DNA of 26,844 bases from RGIG6165 sp045545175 (GCA_045545175.1 JAZQAK010000032.1:1-26844); one strand, 5' to 3'. Positions 16,932 to 25,375 are shown, numbered from the stretch's first letter. Notes: a model not told the origin generated them from the letters alone. Numbers and translations: made by a program.

Positions 16932-19900
16932 TGCCAAGAGATAATTCGATAAAAAAAGTAATGGTAATAGGCTCAGGTCCTATAGCGATTGGCCAGGCGG
17001 CTGAGTTTGACTATGCAGGTGCACAGGCGTGCCGTGTTCTTAAGGATGCGGGTGTGAACGTTGTTCTCGTAAACTCAAACCCTGCTACGATAATGACTGA
17101 TAAGGCACTTGCCGATGAAATATATCTCGAACCTCTTACAACCGAAACAGTAAAGAGAATTATAAAGAAAGAAAGACCCGATTCACTTCTTGCAGGTCTT
17201 GGCGGACAGACAGGTCTTACAATTGCAATGCAACTTTCAAAAGAGGGATTTCTTGATAAGTGGGGTGTCCGTCTTCTCGGTACAAATGCTGAGGCAATAG
17301 ACAGGGCAGAGGATAGAGAACTTTTCAAGGAAACGATGGAAAAGATTGGTCAGCCCATCATTCCTTCGGATATAGCAAACGACGTTGAAACGGCAGTTGC
17401 CGTTGCAAATAAAATCGGCGGTTACCCCGTTATTATCCGTCCTGCATTTACGCTTGGCGGTGCAGGCGGCGGTGTTGCTTACAATGAAGAAGAACTTCGT
17501 ACCATAGCAAGAAACGGTCTTGACCTTTCGCCCATAACGCAGATTCTTGTTGAAAGATATATCTACGGATGGAAAGAAATTGAATTTGAAACCATGCGTG
17601 ACGTCGCAGGCAATGCAATAACCATATGCAGTATGGAAAACTTTGACCCCGTTGGTATACACACGGGTGACAGTATCGTCGTCGCACCGGCACTCACACT
17701 TTCAAATAAAGAGTATCAGATGCTCAGAAGTGCTGCCCTCAGCATTGTTGACGAACTTGGTATAGTGGGCGGTTGTAACTGTCAGTTTGCACTCAATCCT
17801 AACAGTTTTGAGTATGCTGTAATCGAGGTTAACCCCAGAGTATCGCGATCATCCGCACTTGCAAGTAAGGCAACGGGATATCCGATAGCAAAGATTACGA
17901 GTAAGCTTGCGCTCGGCTACACTCTTGATGAAATTAAAAACGACATAACGGGTAAGACCTGCGCTTGTTTTGAACCTACGGTTGACTACGTAGTTGTTAA
18001 ACTTCCCAAATGGCCGTTTGACAAGTTTGCCGATTCAAGCAGAAAACTCGGTACGGCAATGAAGGCAACGGGTGAAGTTATGTCTATAGCACCCTCGTTT
18101 GAAATGGCTATTATGAAGGCTGTTAGAGGTGCTGAAATATCGCTTGATACACTCAACGCAAAACCGCTTACGGATGAGCCTGTCAGAGAAAGACTTAAAA
18201 GACTTGATGACCGTAGACTCTTTACGGTGTTCGAGGCTATAAAAGCAGGCGTTTCTGCTGATGAAATATTTGAAATAACAAAGATAGACCGTTGGTTTAT
18301 AAATAAACTCAAAAATCTTGCCGATTATGAAGCTGAAATTGCAAACGGTCTTGATGAAGAACTCTATCTCAAGGGTAAGAAGTACGGATACAATGATGAT
18401 ACGTTAAAGCGTCTTTCGGGTATGGATAAACTTCCCGCTACGAGAGACTGCGTTTACAAAATGGTTGACACCTGTGCTGCAGAGTTTGATGCACAGACGC
18501 CGTATTTCTATTCCACTTATGATAATGATTGCGAATCACGTTCGTTTACAAGAAGCGGTAAACCCAAGATTATAGTTCTCGGCTCAGGTCCTATCCGTAT
18601 CGGTCAGGGTATTGAGTTTGACTATTCATCGGTACACTGCGTATGGACACTTAAAGAACTCGGATATGACGTTGTTATTATCAATAACAACCCCGAAACA
18701 GTATCAACTGACTACGATACGGCGGACAGGCTTTATTTTGAACCGCTTTCACCTGAAGACGTAATGAACGTAATCAAGGTTGAAAATCCCGTAGGTGTCG
18801 TTGTTGCCTTCGGCGGACAGACGGCTATCAAACTTACCAAGTTCCTTGACGATAACGGTATAGCAATTCTCGGCACGTCTGCTGACGGTATTGATACGGC
18901 AGAGGACAGAGAACGTTTTGATGCACTTCTTGAAGAAATTGCAATCAAGCGTCCGTCAGGTATGGGCGTAGGCTCACTTGAAGAAGCGCTTGATGCGGCA
19001 AATAAACTCGGCTATCCCGTACTTCTTCGTCCGTCATACGTTATAGGCGGTCAGAATATGATGATCGTTCATAATGAGGACGAAGCAAGACGTTATATGG
19101 ACCGTATCGTTACAACGGGTATTGAAAGCTCGGTACTTGTTGATAAGTATATGATGGGTAAGGAAATTGAAGTTGACGTAATTTCCGACGGTAAGGACGT
19201 TCTTATCCCCGGTATTATGCAGCACGTTGAGCGTGCAGGTATCCACAGCGGTGACTCTATTGCAGTATATCCGCCGTACGATATCAATGATAAGATGCTT
19301 GCAACCGTTGTTGAATGCTCGGAAAAACTTGCACTTTCACTTGGCACTAAGGGCCTTGTAAATATCCAGTATCTTATATATCACAACGAACTTTACGTTA
19401 TCGAAGTTAACCCCAGAGCGTCAAGAACCGTTCCTTATATAAGTAAGGTTACGGGCGTTCCGATGGTTGACCTTGCATCAAAGGTAATGACGGGCAGTTC
19501 ACTTAAAGAACTCGGTTACGGTACAGGTCTTTATAAGATACCGCCTTACTTTACGGTAAAGGTGCCGGTATTCTCGTTTGAAAAACTTAATGACGTTAAC
19601 TCAACACTCGGACCTGAAATGAAGTCTACAGGTGAAGTTCTCGGTATAGGTAAGACGCTTACGGAGGCACTCTTCAAAGGTCTTACGGCAGCAGGATATA
19701 ATCTTAAGAATCCTTCACACGGTGATGAAATCGGCGTTCTTGTCAGCGTTGACGAGCATGAGTATCTCGAAATCGTGGGTCTTGCAAAGAAACTTGACGA
19801 CCTTGGTATGAAGATATACGCAACTCCCGGTACGGCAAACGCGATAGAGGGACTCGGTATTGACGTTATTACGGTCGACAACCTTAAAGATAGTAATGAA

Positions 19901-20968
19901 ATATACGATCTCCTTGAAAGCGATAAGATAAGCTATATCGTATACACGGGTGCATTGTACGACTCGACGTTGGATGATTATATTGAACTCCACCGTCGTG
20001 CAGTAAATCTTTCAATTCCCTGTATGACGGCACTTGATACGGCAAATGCATTTGCTGATGTTGTGGCAAGCCGTTTCACACAGAAGAATACTGAACTTGT
20101 CGACATCAACGATATGAGAGAAGCACGTGGCAAACTCAAATTTGCCAAGATGCAGGGTACGGGTGATGACTATATCTTCATTGAAAACTTTGATGGTAAG
20201 ATAACCTGTCCCGAATCACTTTGCGTAAGCTTCTGTGACAGACATTACGGCATCGGTGCTGACGGTATCGTGCTTATGGAGCATTCTGATGTTGCTGACG
20301 TCAAGATGCGTATATTCAACAGAGACGGTAGTGAAGGCAGAATGGCAGGTAACAGTATCCGTTGTCTTGCAAAATATGTAATAGATAACGGTATTGTAAA
20401 AGACCGCCGTCTTACAGTTGAAACGAACGCAGGTATAAAGAATCTCAAATGCTACAGTATGAACGAAAGAGTAAAGACTGTAAGTGTTGATATGGGTAAG
20501 CCTGAATTCTCGGCAAAAGAAATCCCCTTTGCAATAGAGGGCGATAAGTTTATGGATTACGAGATAACCGTTGCCGATGAAAAGTACAGGGTAAATCTTG
20601 TGTCAATGGGTAATCCCCATGCGGTAGTTTTCTGCTCAAACGTAAATGCGGTTGACCTTGATACGATAGGAACGGCGTTTGAAGAATCAACACTCTTCCC
20701 CAAGCAGGTAAACCTTACGTTTGCACGTGTCGTAAATCAGAATACGATTAAAATGAGAACCTTTGAACGAGGCAACGGTGAAACGCTTGCCTGCGGTACG
20801 GGTGCATGTGCAGCGGTAGTATCAGCAGTTGAAAACGGCTTCTGTAAAAAAGGCGATGATATTACGGTTAAAGTGCCTGGTGGCGACCTTATTGTAAATT
20901 ATTCGGATGAAAAGATAGTTCTCACGGGTAATGCGGAACTTGTTTACGAAGGCGAAACAGAATTCTAA
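16931..20968 (+). CDS. carB: CarB-DapF fusion: carbamoyl-phosphate synthase large subunit joined to a DapF-like domain
   Basis: One uninterrupted 1345-codon frame. Residues 1 to about 1060 are a normal CarB: two ATP-grasp halves (RPAFTLGGAGGG with EVNPRVSRSSALASKATG; RPSYVIGGQNM with EVNPRASRTVPYISK) and a C-terminal MGS-like regulatory domain (about 935-1060). HVERAGIHSGDS retains the Glu and Asp that bind the activator ornithine in E. coli. From L1069 a complete DapF fold follows (277 residues): KFAKMQGTGDDY, RIFNRDGSEG, VSMGNPHAV, TFERGNGET, ACGTGACAAV. DapF interconverts LL- and meso-diaminopimelate using two cysteines. The second is present (C1288), but the first is Ala (A1139 in MAGNSIRC, where the family pattern is NxDGSx4CGN). 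The substrate-contacting Asn of GLGND is Asp (D1079). CPS activity is well supported; epimerase activity is doubtful. It is the last gene of the arg operon. Confidence 0.95.
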   Translation: MPRDNSIKKVMVIGSGPIAIGQAAEFDYAGAQACRVLKDAGVNVVLVNSNPATIMTDKALADEIYLEPLTTETVKRIIKKERPDSLLAGLGGQTGLTIAMQLSKEGFLDKWGVRLLGTNAEAIDRAEDRELFKETMEKIGQPIIPSDIANDVETAVAVANKIGGYPVIIRPAFTLGGAGGGVAYNEEELRTIARNGLDLSPITQILVERYIYGWKEIEFETMRDVAGNAITICSMENFDPVGIHTGDSIVVAPALTLSNKEYQMLRSAALSIVDELGIVGGCNCQFALNPNSFEYAVIEVNPRVSRSSALASKATGYPIAKITSKLALGYTLDEIKNDITGKTCACFEPTVDYVVVKLPKWPFDKFADSSRKLGTAMKATGEVMSIAPSFEMAIMKAVRGAEISLDTLNAKPLTDEPVRERLKRLDDRRLFTVFEAIKAGVSADEIFEITKIDRWFINKLKNLADYEAEIANGLDEELYLKGKKYGYNDDTLKRLSGMDKLPATRDCVYKMVDTCAAEFDAQTPYFYSTYDNDCESRSFTRSGKPKIIVLGSGPIRIGQGIEFDYSSVHCVWTLKELGYDVVIINNNPETVSTDYDTADRLYFEPLSPEDVMNVIKVENPVGVVVAFGGQTAIKLTKFLDDNGIAILGTSADGIDTAEDRERFDALLEEIAIKRPSGMGVGSLEEALDAANKLGYPVLLRPSYVIGGQNMMIVHNEDEARRYMDRIVTTGIESSVLVDKYMMGKEIEVDVISDGKDVLIPGIMQHVERAGIHSGDSIAVYPPYDINDKMLATVVECSEKLALSLGTKGLVNIQYLIYHNELYVIEVNPRASRTVPYISKVTGVPMVDLASKVMTGSSLKELGYGTGLYKIPPYFTVKVPVFSFEKLNDVNSTLGPEMKSTGEVLGIGKTLTEALFKGLTAAGYNLKNPSHGDEIGVLVSVDEHEYLEIVGLAKKLDDLGMKIYATPGTANAIEGLGIDVITVDNLKDSNEIYDLLESDKISYIVYTGALYDSTLDDYIELHRRAVNLSIPCMTALDTANAFADVVASRFTQKNTELVDINDMREARGKLKFAKMQGTGDDYIFIENFDGKITCPESLCVSFCDRHYGIGADGIVLMEHSDVADVKMRIFNRDGSEGRMAGNSIRCLAKYVIDNGIVKDRRLTVETNAGIKNLKCYSMNERVKTVSVDMGKPEFSAKEIPFAIEGDKFMDYEITVADEKYRVNLVSMGNPHAVVFCSNVNAVDLDTIGTAFEESTLFPKQVNLTFARVVNQNTIKMRTFERGNGETLACGTGACAAVVSAVENGFCKKGDDITVKVPGGDLIVNYSDEKIVLTGNAELVYEGETEF

Positions 20969-20973
20969 TAATA

Positions 20974-21001
20974 AAAGGCGTGTTCATTTGAACACGCCTT
21001 T
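20974..21001 (+). terminator. Terminator of the arginine operon
   Basis: AAAGGCGTGTTC (20974-20985) pairs with GAACACGCCTTT (20990-21001) over a 4-base loop. It lies just after the carB stop and ends the 12.8-kb operon. Confidence 0.85.
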
Positions 21002-21016
21002 GTTATTGTAAAATAA

Positions 21017-21044
21017 AAGTGAGTCGGACTAAACCGACTCACTT
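21017..21044 (-). terminator. Terminator of fba
   Basis: AAGTGAGTCGG (21017-21027) pairs with CCGACTCACTT (21034-21044). Read on the minus strand it is followed by TTTTATTT, directly after the fba stop. Convergent with the arg operon terminator. Confidence 0.85.
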
Positions 21045-21056
21045 GATTTTTAAAAC

Positions 21057-21992
21057 TTACGCTCTGTCTGCGCAACCGAGAACTGTTTCAATCTTGTGTG
21101 AAACAACTTCTTCAATAAGAACTCTTGCGGGTGTGAGGTACTTTCTGGGGTCGAAGTCCTTTGCATTTCCGCTGAGGTGCTTTCTGAGTGCTGCCGTCAT
21201 AGCGATTCTGATGTCAGAGTCAACGTTGATCTTACATACAGCCATTGATGAAGCCTGGCGGAGCATATCTTCGGGAATACCGATAGCATCGGGCATTTCG
21301 CCGCCGTATTCGTTGATCATCTTGATGTGATCCTGGTTAACTGATGAAGCACCGTGAAGAACGATCGGGAAGCCGGGAAGGATTTCCTGAATTTCAGCAA
21401 GGATGTCAAATCTGAGCTGGGGCTTCTGACCGGGCTTGAACTTGTATGCACCGTGGCTTGTGCCGATTGCAATAGCAAGTGAGTCAACGCCTGTCTTTGT
21501 AACGAAGTCGTAAACCTGTTCGGGCTTTGTGTATGAAGCGTCTTCTTCAGAAACGTTAACGTCATCTTCAACGCCTGCGAGCTGACCAAGTTCACCTTCA
21601 ACAACTACGCCTTTTGAGTGAGCATAGTCAACAACCTTCTTTGTAAGTTCGATGTTTTCTTCGTAGGGAAGATGTGAACCGTCGATCATAACTGACGTGA
21701 AGCCCATATCGATACATTCCTTACATGTTTCGAAATCGGGGCCGTGGTCAAGGTGAAGGGCAATCGGAAGACCTGTTTCTTCAACAGCAGCATTTACCAT
21801 AGCCTTGAGATATTCGGGACCTGCGTACTTGATAGCACCTGCAGAAACCTGAAGGATAACGGGTGCGTTATGCTTCTTTGCAGCTCTTGTGATACCCTGG
21901 ATAATCTCCATGTTGTTTACGTTGAAAGCACCGACAGCGTAACCGCCTTCATAAGCTTTCTGGAACATTTCTTTTGTTGTTACTAATGGCAT
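21057..21992 (-). CDS. fba: Class II fructose-1,6-bisphosphate aldolase
   Basis: A 311-residue zinc-dependent aldolase that splits fructose 1,6-bisphosphate into dihydroxyacetone phosphate and glyceraldehyde 3-phosphate in glycolysis, and runs in reverse for gluconeogenesis. The N-terminal MPLVTTKEMFQKAYEGGYAVGAFNVNN is typical. The zinc-binding and catalytic segment is ALHLDHGPDFETC, followed by MIDGSHLPYEENI, VEGELGQLAGVED, IGTSHGAYK and LHGASSV. Length and motifs match the Firmicutes class IIb form. Its own promoter lies at 22030-22058 and a clear AAGGAG precedes the ATG. Convergent with the arg operon, so unrelated in transcription. Confidence 0.97.
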   Translation of the reverse strand: MPLVTTKEMFQKAYEGGYAVGAFNVNNMEIIQGITRAAKKHNAPVILQVSAGAIKYAGPEYLKAMVNAAVEETGLPIALHLDHGPDFETCKECIDMGFTSVMIDGSHLPYEENIELTKKVVDYAHSKGVVVEGELGQLAGVEDDVNVSEEDASYTKPEQVYDFVTKTGVDSLAIAIGTSHGAYKFKPGQKPQLRFDILAEIQEILPGFPIVLHGASSVNQDHIKMINEYGGEMPDAIGIPEDMLRQASSMAVCKINVDSDIRIAMTAALRKHLSGNAKDFDPRKYLTPARVLIEEVVSHKIETVLGCADRA

Positions 21993-22029
21993 TAGTCTAC
22001 ACTCCTTATTGTTTTTTTACATTGCTTAT

Positions 22030-22058
22030 ATTATAGAATAAATAAACTGATTAGTAAA
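22030..22058 (-). promoter_or_regulatory. Promoter of fba
   Basis: On the minus strand, TTTACT (22058-22053) and TATAAT (22035-22030) with a 17-bp spacer, about 38 bases before the fba ATG. It overlaps the short gap after the ogg stop. Confidence 0.75.
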
Positions 22059-22066
22059 TAGACAAT

Positions 22067-22888
22067 TTAAATAATTTTTTGGCTTCTTGCGTAATAAAAA
22101 AGGTATTGTTGTGCAATACCTGCACTGTCACCAAACATATCGGGGTTAAAATCGTCGCCGTAGAAGTGGTTTATCGTCTTTTTGATCCATACGTCTATCG
22201 GAAAAGCAGACAGATGCCCCGCGCCGAAAAGTAAAACGCAGTTTGCAACTTTTTCGCCGACACCCTTGATACGCATGAGCTCTGCTTTTGCCTCCTCGTA
22301 GTTTAAAACTTTTAAACTTTCAAGGTCAATCTCACCGTTACACACTTTGTCTACGGCATCAACAATGTATTTTGCACGAAATCCGCAGCGAAGCGGTGCA
22401 AGGTCGTCAACCGTAATCCCTTTTAAATCGTCGGGTGTGGGGAAGGCAAAACCACCGTCAATCTTTTTGCCGAAGGCCTCACACAATCTCTCTGTTATAC
22501 CTTTAATTCGCGGGATGTTGTTGTTTTGGGAAATGATAAAGGTTATGAGCGTCTCAAAAACGTCCTGCTTAAGTATTCGGATACCGCCGCCGTATTTACA
22601 GGCGTTTGCAATGTGAATATCACCGAGTTTCAAGTAGGCTTCTTTTATTTTGCCGTAATCACGCTCAAGGTCAAAAAAGTCGTTTATTTCTTTTTCGTCA
22701 TCACAGTTATAGACTGTAAGTGTGCCGTCTGAATAGGACAGTTTACGACACTTATCTCTGTAAAAAACCGTGAAAATACCATTCTTTTCGGTGTATCTGA
22801 AAAACTGTCCGCATCCAAGTGTCTGCAGTAAATCGAAGTCGGAAAGTTCCGTATATATTAGGTTGTTGTTCTGCCTTAATATTTTCAT
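22067..22888 (-). CDS. ogg: 8-oxoguanine DNA glycosylase/AP lyase, OGG1 type
   Basis: A 273-residue base-excision repair enzyme that removes 8-oxoguanine opposite C and nicks the abasic site. The helix-hairpin-helix motif reads RIKGVGEKVANCVLLFGAG. The Schiff-base lysine is K213 and the catalytic aspartate D232 in FPIDVW; their 19-residue spacing equals that of human OGG1 K249 and D268. The upstream FIISQNNNIPRIKGI matches the family's DNA-contact segment. GGAGG precedes the ATG. It is divergent from the DUF6062 gene, with only 43 bases between the two chosen starts. Its length fits bacterial OGG1-type enzymes of Clostridia. Confidence 0.93.
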   Translation of the reverse strand: MKILRQNNNLIYTELSDFDLLQTLGCGQFFRYTEKNGIFTVFYRDKCRKLSYSDGTLTVYNCDDEKEINDFFDLERDYGKIKEAYLKLGDIHIANACKYGGGIRILKQDVFETLITFIISQNNNIPRIKGITERLCEAFGKKIDGGFAFPTPDDLKGITVDDLAPLRCGFRAKYIVDAVDKVCNGEIDLESLKVLNYEEAKAELMRIKGVGEKVANCVLLFGAGHLSAFPIDVWIKKTINHFYGDDFNPDMFGDSAGIAQQYLFYYARSQKII

Positions 22889-22916
22889 TGTTTAAACCCT
22901 CCAAATGTATTATACT
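22888..22916 (+). promoter_or_regulatory. Promoter of the DUF6062-alaX unit, overlapping a divergent -10 box
   Basis: TTGTTT (22888-22893) and TATACT (22911-22916) with a 17-bp spacer point right. On the other strand TATAAT (22914-22909) is a likely -10 for ogg, with no good -35. The two -10 boxes share bases, so the promoters may compete. The right-hand transcript would start near 22923, after the in-frame ATG at 22905, which supports 22932 as the real start. Confidence 0.5.
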
Positions 22917-22931
22917 GTATTTGGTGATGAT

Positions 22932-23609
22932 ATGAAAGAGACTATTTATACAATTCCCGTAAACGAGGCGTTTGACGAAAAATGCGGGTGTCCTATATGC
23001 AGGATGTATAACGCACTTGAAAAAATAGAGATAGAGAGAATATCCGGGGCTGCAATGATGGAGCCTGACGTCCGTATGGAAACGAACAAAAGCGGTTTCT
23101 GTAAAGACCATTTTGCAAAACTCTGTGAACTTGGGAAGGCACTTCCGACGGCTCTTATGTTAGAGAGCCATCTTGACCATATCAAGAAGTATTTTGAGTA
23201 TATTCCGCCGAAAAAGAAGATAAATATGATGGCGTCAAAACTACGTATGCTCAATAACGACTGTTACGTCTGTGGCAGGGTAAGGCAGTTTTTTGCCTGT
23301 GAATTGGATGCTCTGTTTTTAATGCTTAAGGAAGAGGATTTTAAGAAAAAATTTGATGAAGCGGAGTATTTTTGTCTGCCTCATCTTGAATTGCTTGTAA
23401 CCTACGCGCCTTCCTATTTAAAAAAGAAAGAGTGTGAGGAGTTTTTGAAAAAACTTCTCGATAAAGAAAAGGCGTATTTTGAAAAACTGCACACGGACGT
23501 GGGTGATTTCTGTAAAACTTTCGACCACAGATTTTCCGAAAGCGATTTCCCGAATTCCAAAGGCAGTACCGCCCGTGCCATAACGGCAATAATCGGAGAT
23601 AGAGAATGA
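22932..23609 (+). CDS. DUF6062 family protein
   Basis: A 225-residue protein starting MKETIYTIPVNEAFDEKCGCPICRMY, which matches the DUF6062 family seen in Clostridia. Three cysteine-rich pieces recur as in the family: CPIC near the N-terminus with FCKDHFAKL, a central CYVCGRVRQFF, and YFCLPHLELL. These CxxC and CxxH pairs could bind a metal, but function is unknown. I chose ATG 22932 rather than 22905 because the predicted transcript start lies between them and family members begin at MKE. The ribosome-binding site is weak (GGTGAT). The stop overlaps the alaX ATG (ATGA), so the two are translationally coupled, a hint of a shared role. Confidence 0.8.
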   Translation: MKETIYTIPVNEAFDEKCGCPICRMYNALEKIEIERISGAAMMEPDVRMETNKSGFCKDHFAKLCELGKALPTALMLESHLDHIKKYFEYIPPKKKINMMASKLRMLNNDCYVCGRVRQFFACELDALFLMLKEEDFKKKFDEAEYFCLPHLELLVTYAPSYLKKKECEEFLKKLLDKEKAYFEKLHTDVGDFCKTFDHRFSESDFPNSKGSTARAITAIIGDRE

Positions 23610-24772
23610 AAAAAACACAACTTATTTATGAAAATGATTCATACTGTGCTGAGTTTGAGGCAACCGTGCTGTCGTGCATCGAAAATAACGGCAGATATGA
23701 CGTCGTTCTTGACAGAACGGCATTCTTTCCCGAGGGTGGAGGACAGGCGGCAGATAAAGGAACGATTGACGGTATTTTGGTGCTTGACGTACAGATAAAT
23801 GACGGTGTTGTCATTCACAGCCTTGAAAGCGTATGCCCGATTGGCAAAACAGTTACAGGCAAGCTTGATTGGCAAACCCGTTTTACCCGTATGCAACGCC
23901 ATTCGGGTGAGCATATTCTGTCAGGAACGGTTCACTCTCTTTTCGGGTATAACAACGTCGGTTTTCATATGAGTGAAACGGGAATGAAGATTGATTTTGA
24001 CGGTCCTCTCACTCAGTCCGACATAGACAGAGTTGAAAAGGAAGTAAACTTTGCAGTTTGGAAAAACCTTAAAGTCACGGCTTTTTATCCCACTGATGAG
24101 GAAATTAAAAATATTGAGTACAGATCAAAACTTGACAACATTGAGAATCTGCGCCTTGTTGAGATAGAAGGGGTGGATTGCTGTGCCTGTTGTGCTCCTC
24201 ACGTTGCAAGAACGGGGGAGGTAGGTCTTGTCATAATTATTGACTCGATGCCGGTTAAGGGTGGAATACGCCTTACTGTACTTGCAGGATATGAAGCACT
24301 TTGCGATTATTCAATGCTTAACACTTTGAATAAGCAACTTATGAAAACACTTTCCGTGACAAGAGAGGCGGTTTCCGATGCGGCAAAGCGGCAGACAGAA
24401 CTTATAGACACACTCCGTCACGAGAAGGGTGAACTTTCAAATCGGCTTGCGTGGAGAGAACTGTCTCTTGTTAAGTTAAATAACTTGGCATATGCATTTT
24501 CCAAGAATTCATCATATGATGAACTTATATACTGTGCAAATAAACTTGCTGACGAAGGCGTGGAAACGTCACTTCTCTTCTCGAAAAATGATGATGACGG
24601 TTACATATATCTGATAAGCAGCCGTGAACGTGACGTAAGGGAAATAGTAAAGAGGCTCAATACCACCTTTAACGGACGTGGAGGCGGAAAACCAAACTAT
24701 GCCCAGGGTAGAGTTGTTTGCGATTCAACCGAAAAACTAAAATCTTTTGCCGAAAATTGCTTAAACGAATAA
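23606..24772 (+). CDS. alaX: Alanyl-tRNA trans-editing protein, long AlaX type
   Basis: A 388-residue stand-alone relative of the alanyl-tRNA synthetase editing half. It hydrolyses Ser-tRNA-Ala (and Gly-tRNA-Ala in some forms), preventing serine-for-alanine errors. The order is an N-terminal beta-barrel (RTAFFPEGGGQAADKG), the zinc-binding editing domain with H99 and H103 in MQRHSGEHIL and C195 and H199 in CCAPH, a helical region (about 255-290), and a C-terminal DHHA1/C-Ala domain ending in FNGRGGGKPNYAQGRV. The DHHA1 domain makes it the long form. There is no aminoacylation domain, so it is not a truncated alaS from what can be seen. Translation is coupled to the upstream DUF6062 gene. Confidence 0.92.
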   Translation: MKKTQLIYENDSYCAEFEATVLSCIENNGRYDVVLDRTAFFPEGGGQAADKGTIDGILVLDVQINDGVVIHSLESVCPIGKTVTGKLDWQTRFTRMQRHSGEHILSGTVHSLFGYNNVGFHMSETGMKIDFDGPLTQSDIDRVEKEVNFAVWKNLKVTAFYPTDEEIKNIEYRSKLDNIENLRLVEIEGVDCCACCAPHVARTGEVGLVIIIDSMPVKGGIRLTVLAGYEALCDYSMLNTLNKQLMKTLSVTREAVSDAAKRQTELIDTLRHEKGELSNRLAWRELSLVKLNNLAYAFSKNSSYDELIYCANKLADEGVETSLLFSKNDDDGYIYLISSRERDVREIVKRLNTTFNGRGGGKPNYAQGRVVCDSTEKLKSFAENCLNE

Positions 24773-24809
24773 CGGTAATCAAAAAAACACCGAAAGGGGA
24801 GAGTTGTCA

Positions 24810-25352
24810 ATGAAAAGAAGCGAAAGAATTGAAGTCGTCAACAATGCTCTTAAGAATAAGGAACTTTGTCGTGTTGGTTACAGGTATAATGACTATTTGA
24901 AATATATGTTTCCTTTATTGACGAGTGAAAAATTGTTTCTTGCATCTCGAGAATCTGACTTTTCTTTTGGTGGATACCACATAGGTAAGTTTTCCGACAT
25001 CTGTACGGTTGATTCAAGAAAAAGCGGAGATAAACTATATGATATTATAAAGGCAGAGGGGATATCTAAGTATTTCAACGTCCCTGACGTTGACGTGACT
25101 GACTGGAAATCTGTTTTTGAGTCTTTGCAGAAATGTGACGGGTATATCATAGTCAAATGCGAATGGGATTACGATACGGAATATTGTTTTATCATGGGAA
25201 AGATAATCAAAGTTACCTCACGAAAGGTTGTAATGAAAAATTTTACAAGTGACGGCGAGTGGGAAGAGGAGTTATACCATATTCCTTTTGGTAAAATAAC
25301 CACAGTTGAATTTGGCTGTAGTTATTGCAACGTGTTTTCAAAATACATATGA
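24810..25352 (+). CDS. Uncharacterised soluble protein
   Basis: A 180-residue protein starting MKRSERIEVVNNALKNKELC. I chose ATG 24810 over an in-frame TTG at 24804 because AAAGGGGA lies about 10 bases before it. It has no signal peptide or membrane segment. It is rich in aromatic and acidic residues, and its second half (VKCEWDYDTEYCFIMGKIIKVTSRKVVMKNFTSDGEWEEE) reads as antiparallel beta strands that could form a small barrel. The end has a cysteine pair (FGCSYCNVFSKYI). It follows alaX by 37 bases and ends before a terminator, so it may share that transcript. I do not recognise a family and assign no function. Confidence 0.75.
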   Translation: MKRSERIEVVNNALKNKELCRVGYRYNDYLKYMFPLLTSEKLFLASRESDFSFGGYHIGKFSDICTVDSRKSGDKLYDIIKAEGISKYFNVPDVDVTDWKSVFESLQKCDGYIIVKCEWDYDTEYCFIMGKIIKVTSRKVVMKNFTSDGEWEEELYHIPFGKITTVEFGCSYCNVFSKYI

Positions 25353-25375
25353 TTTTCAAAAACTTCCCCCAAAAA

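Noticed and set aside
22905..22931. Longer DUF6062 protein starting at ATG 22905
   Set aside because: The ATG lies before the -10 box of the likely promoter, and family members begin at the MKE of 22932.
23606..24772. Truncated alanyl-tRNA synthetase pseudogene
   Set aside because: The protein has its own start, a complete editing domain and a complete DHHA1 domain, the known layout of long AlaX proteins.
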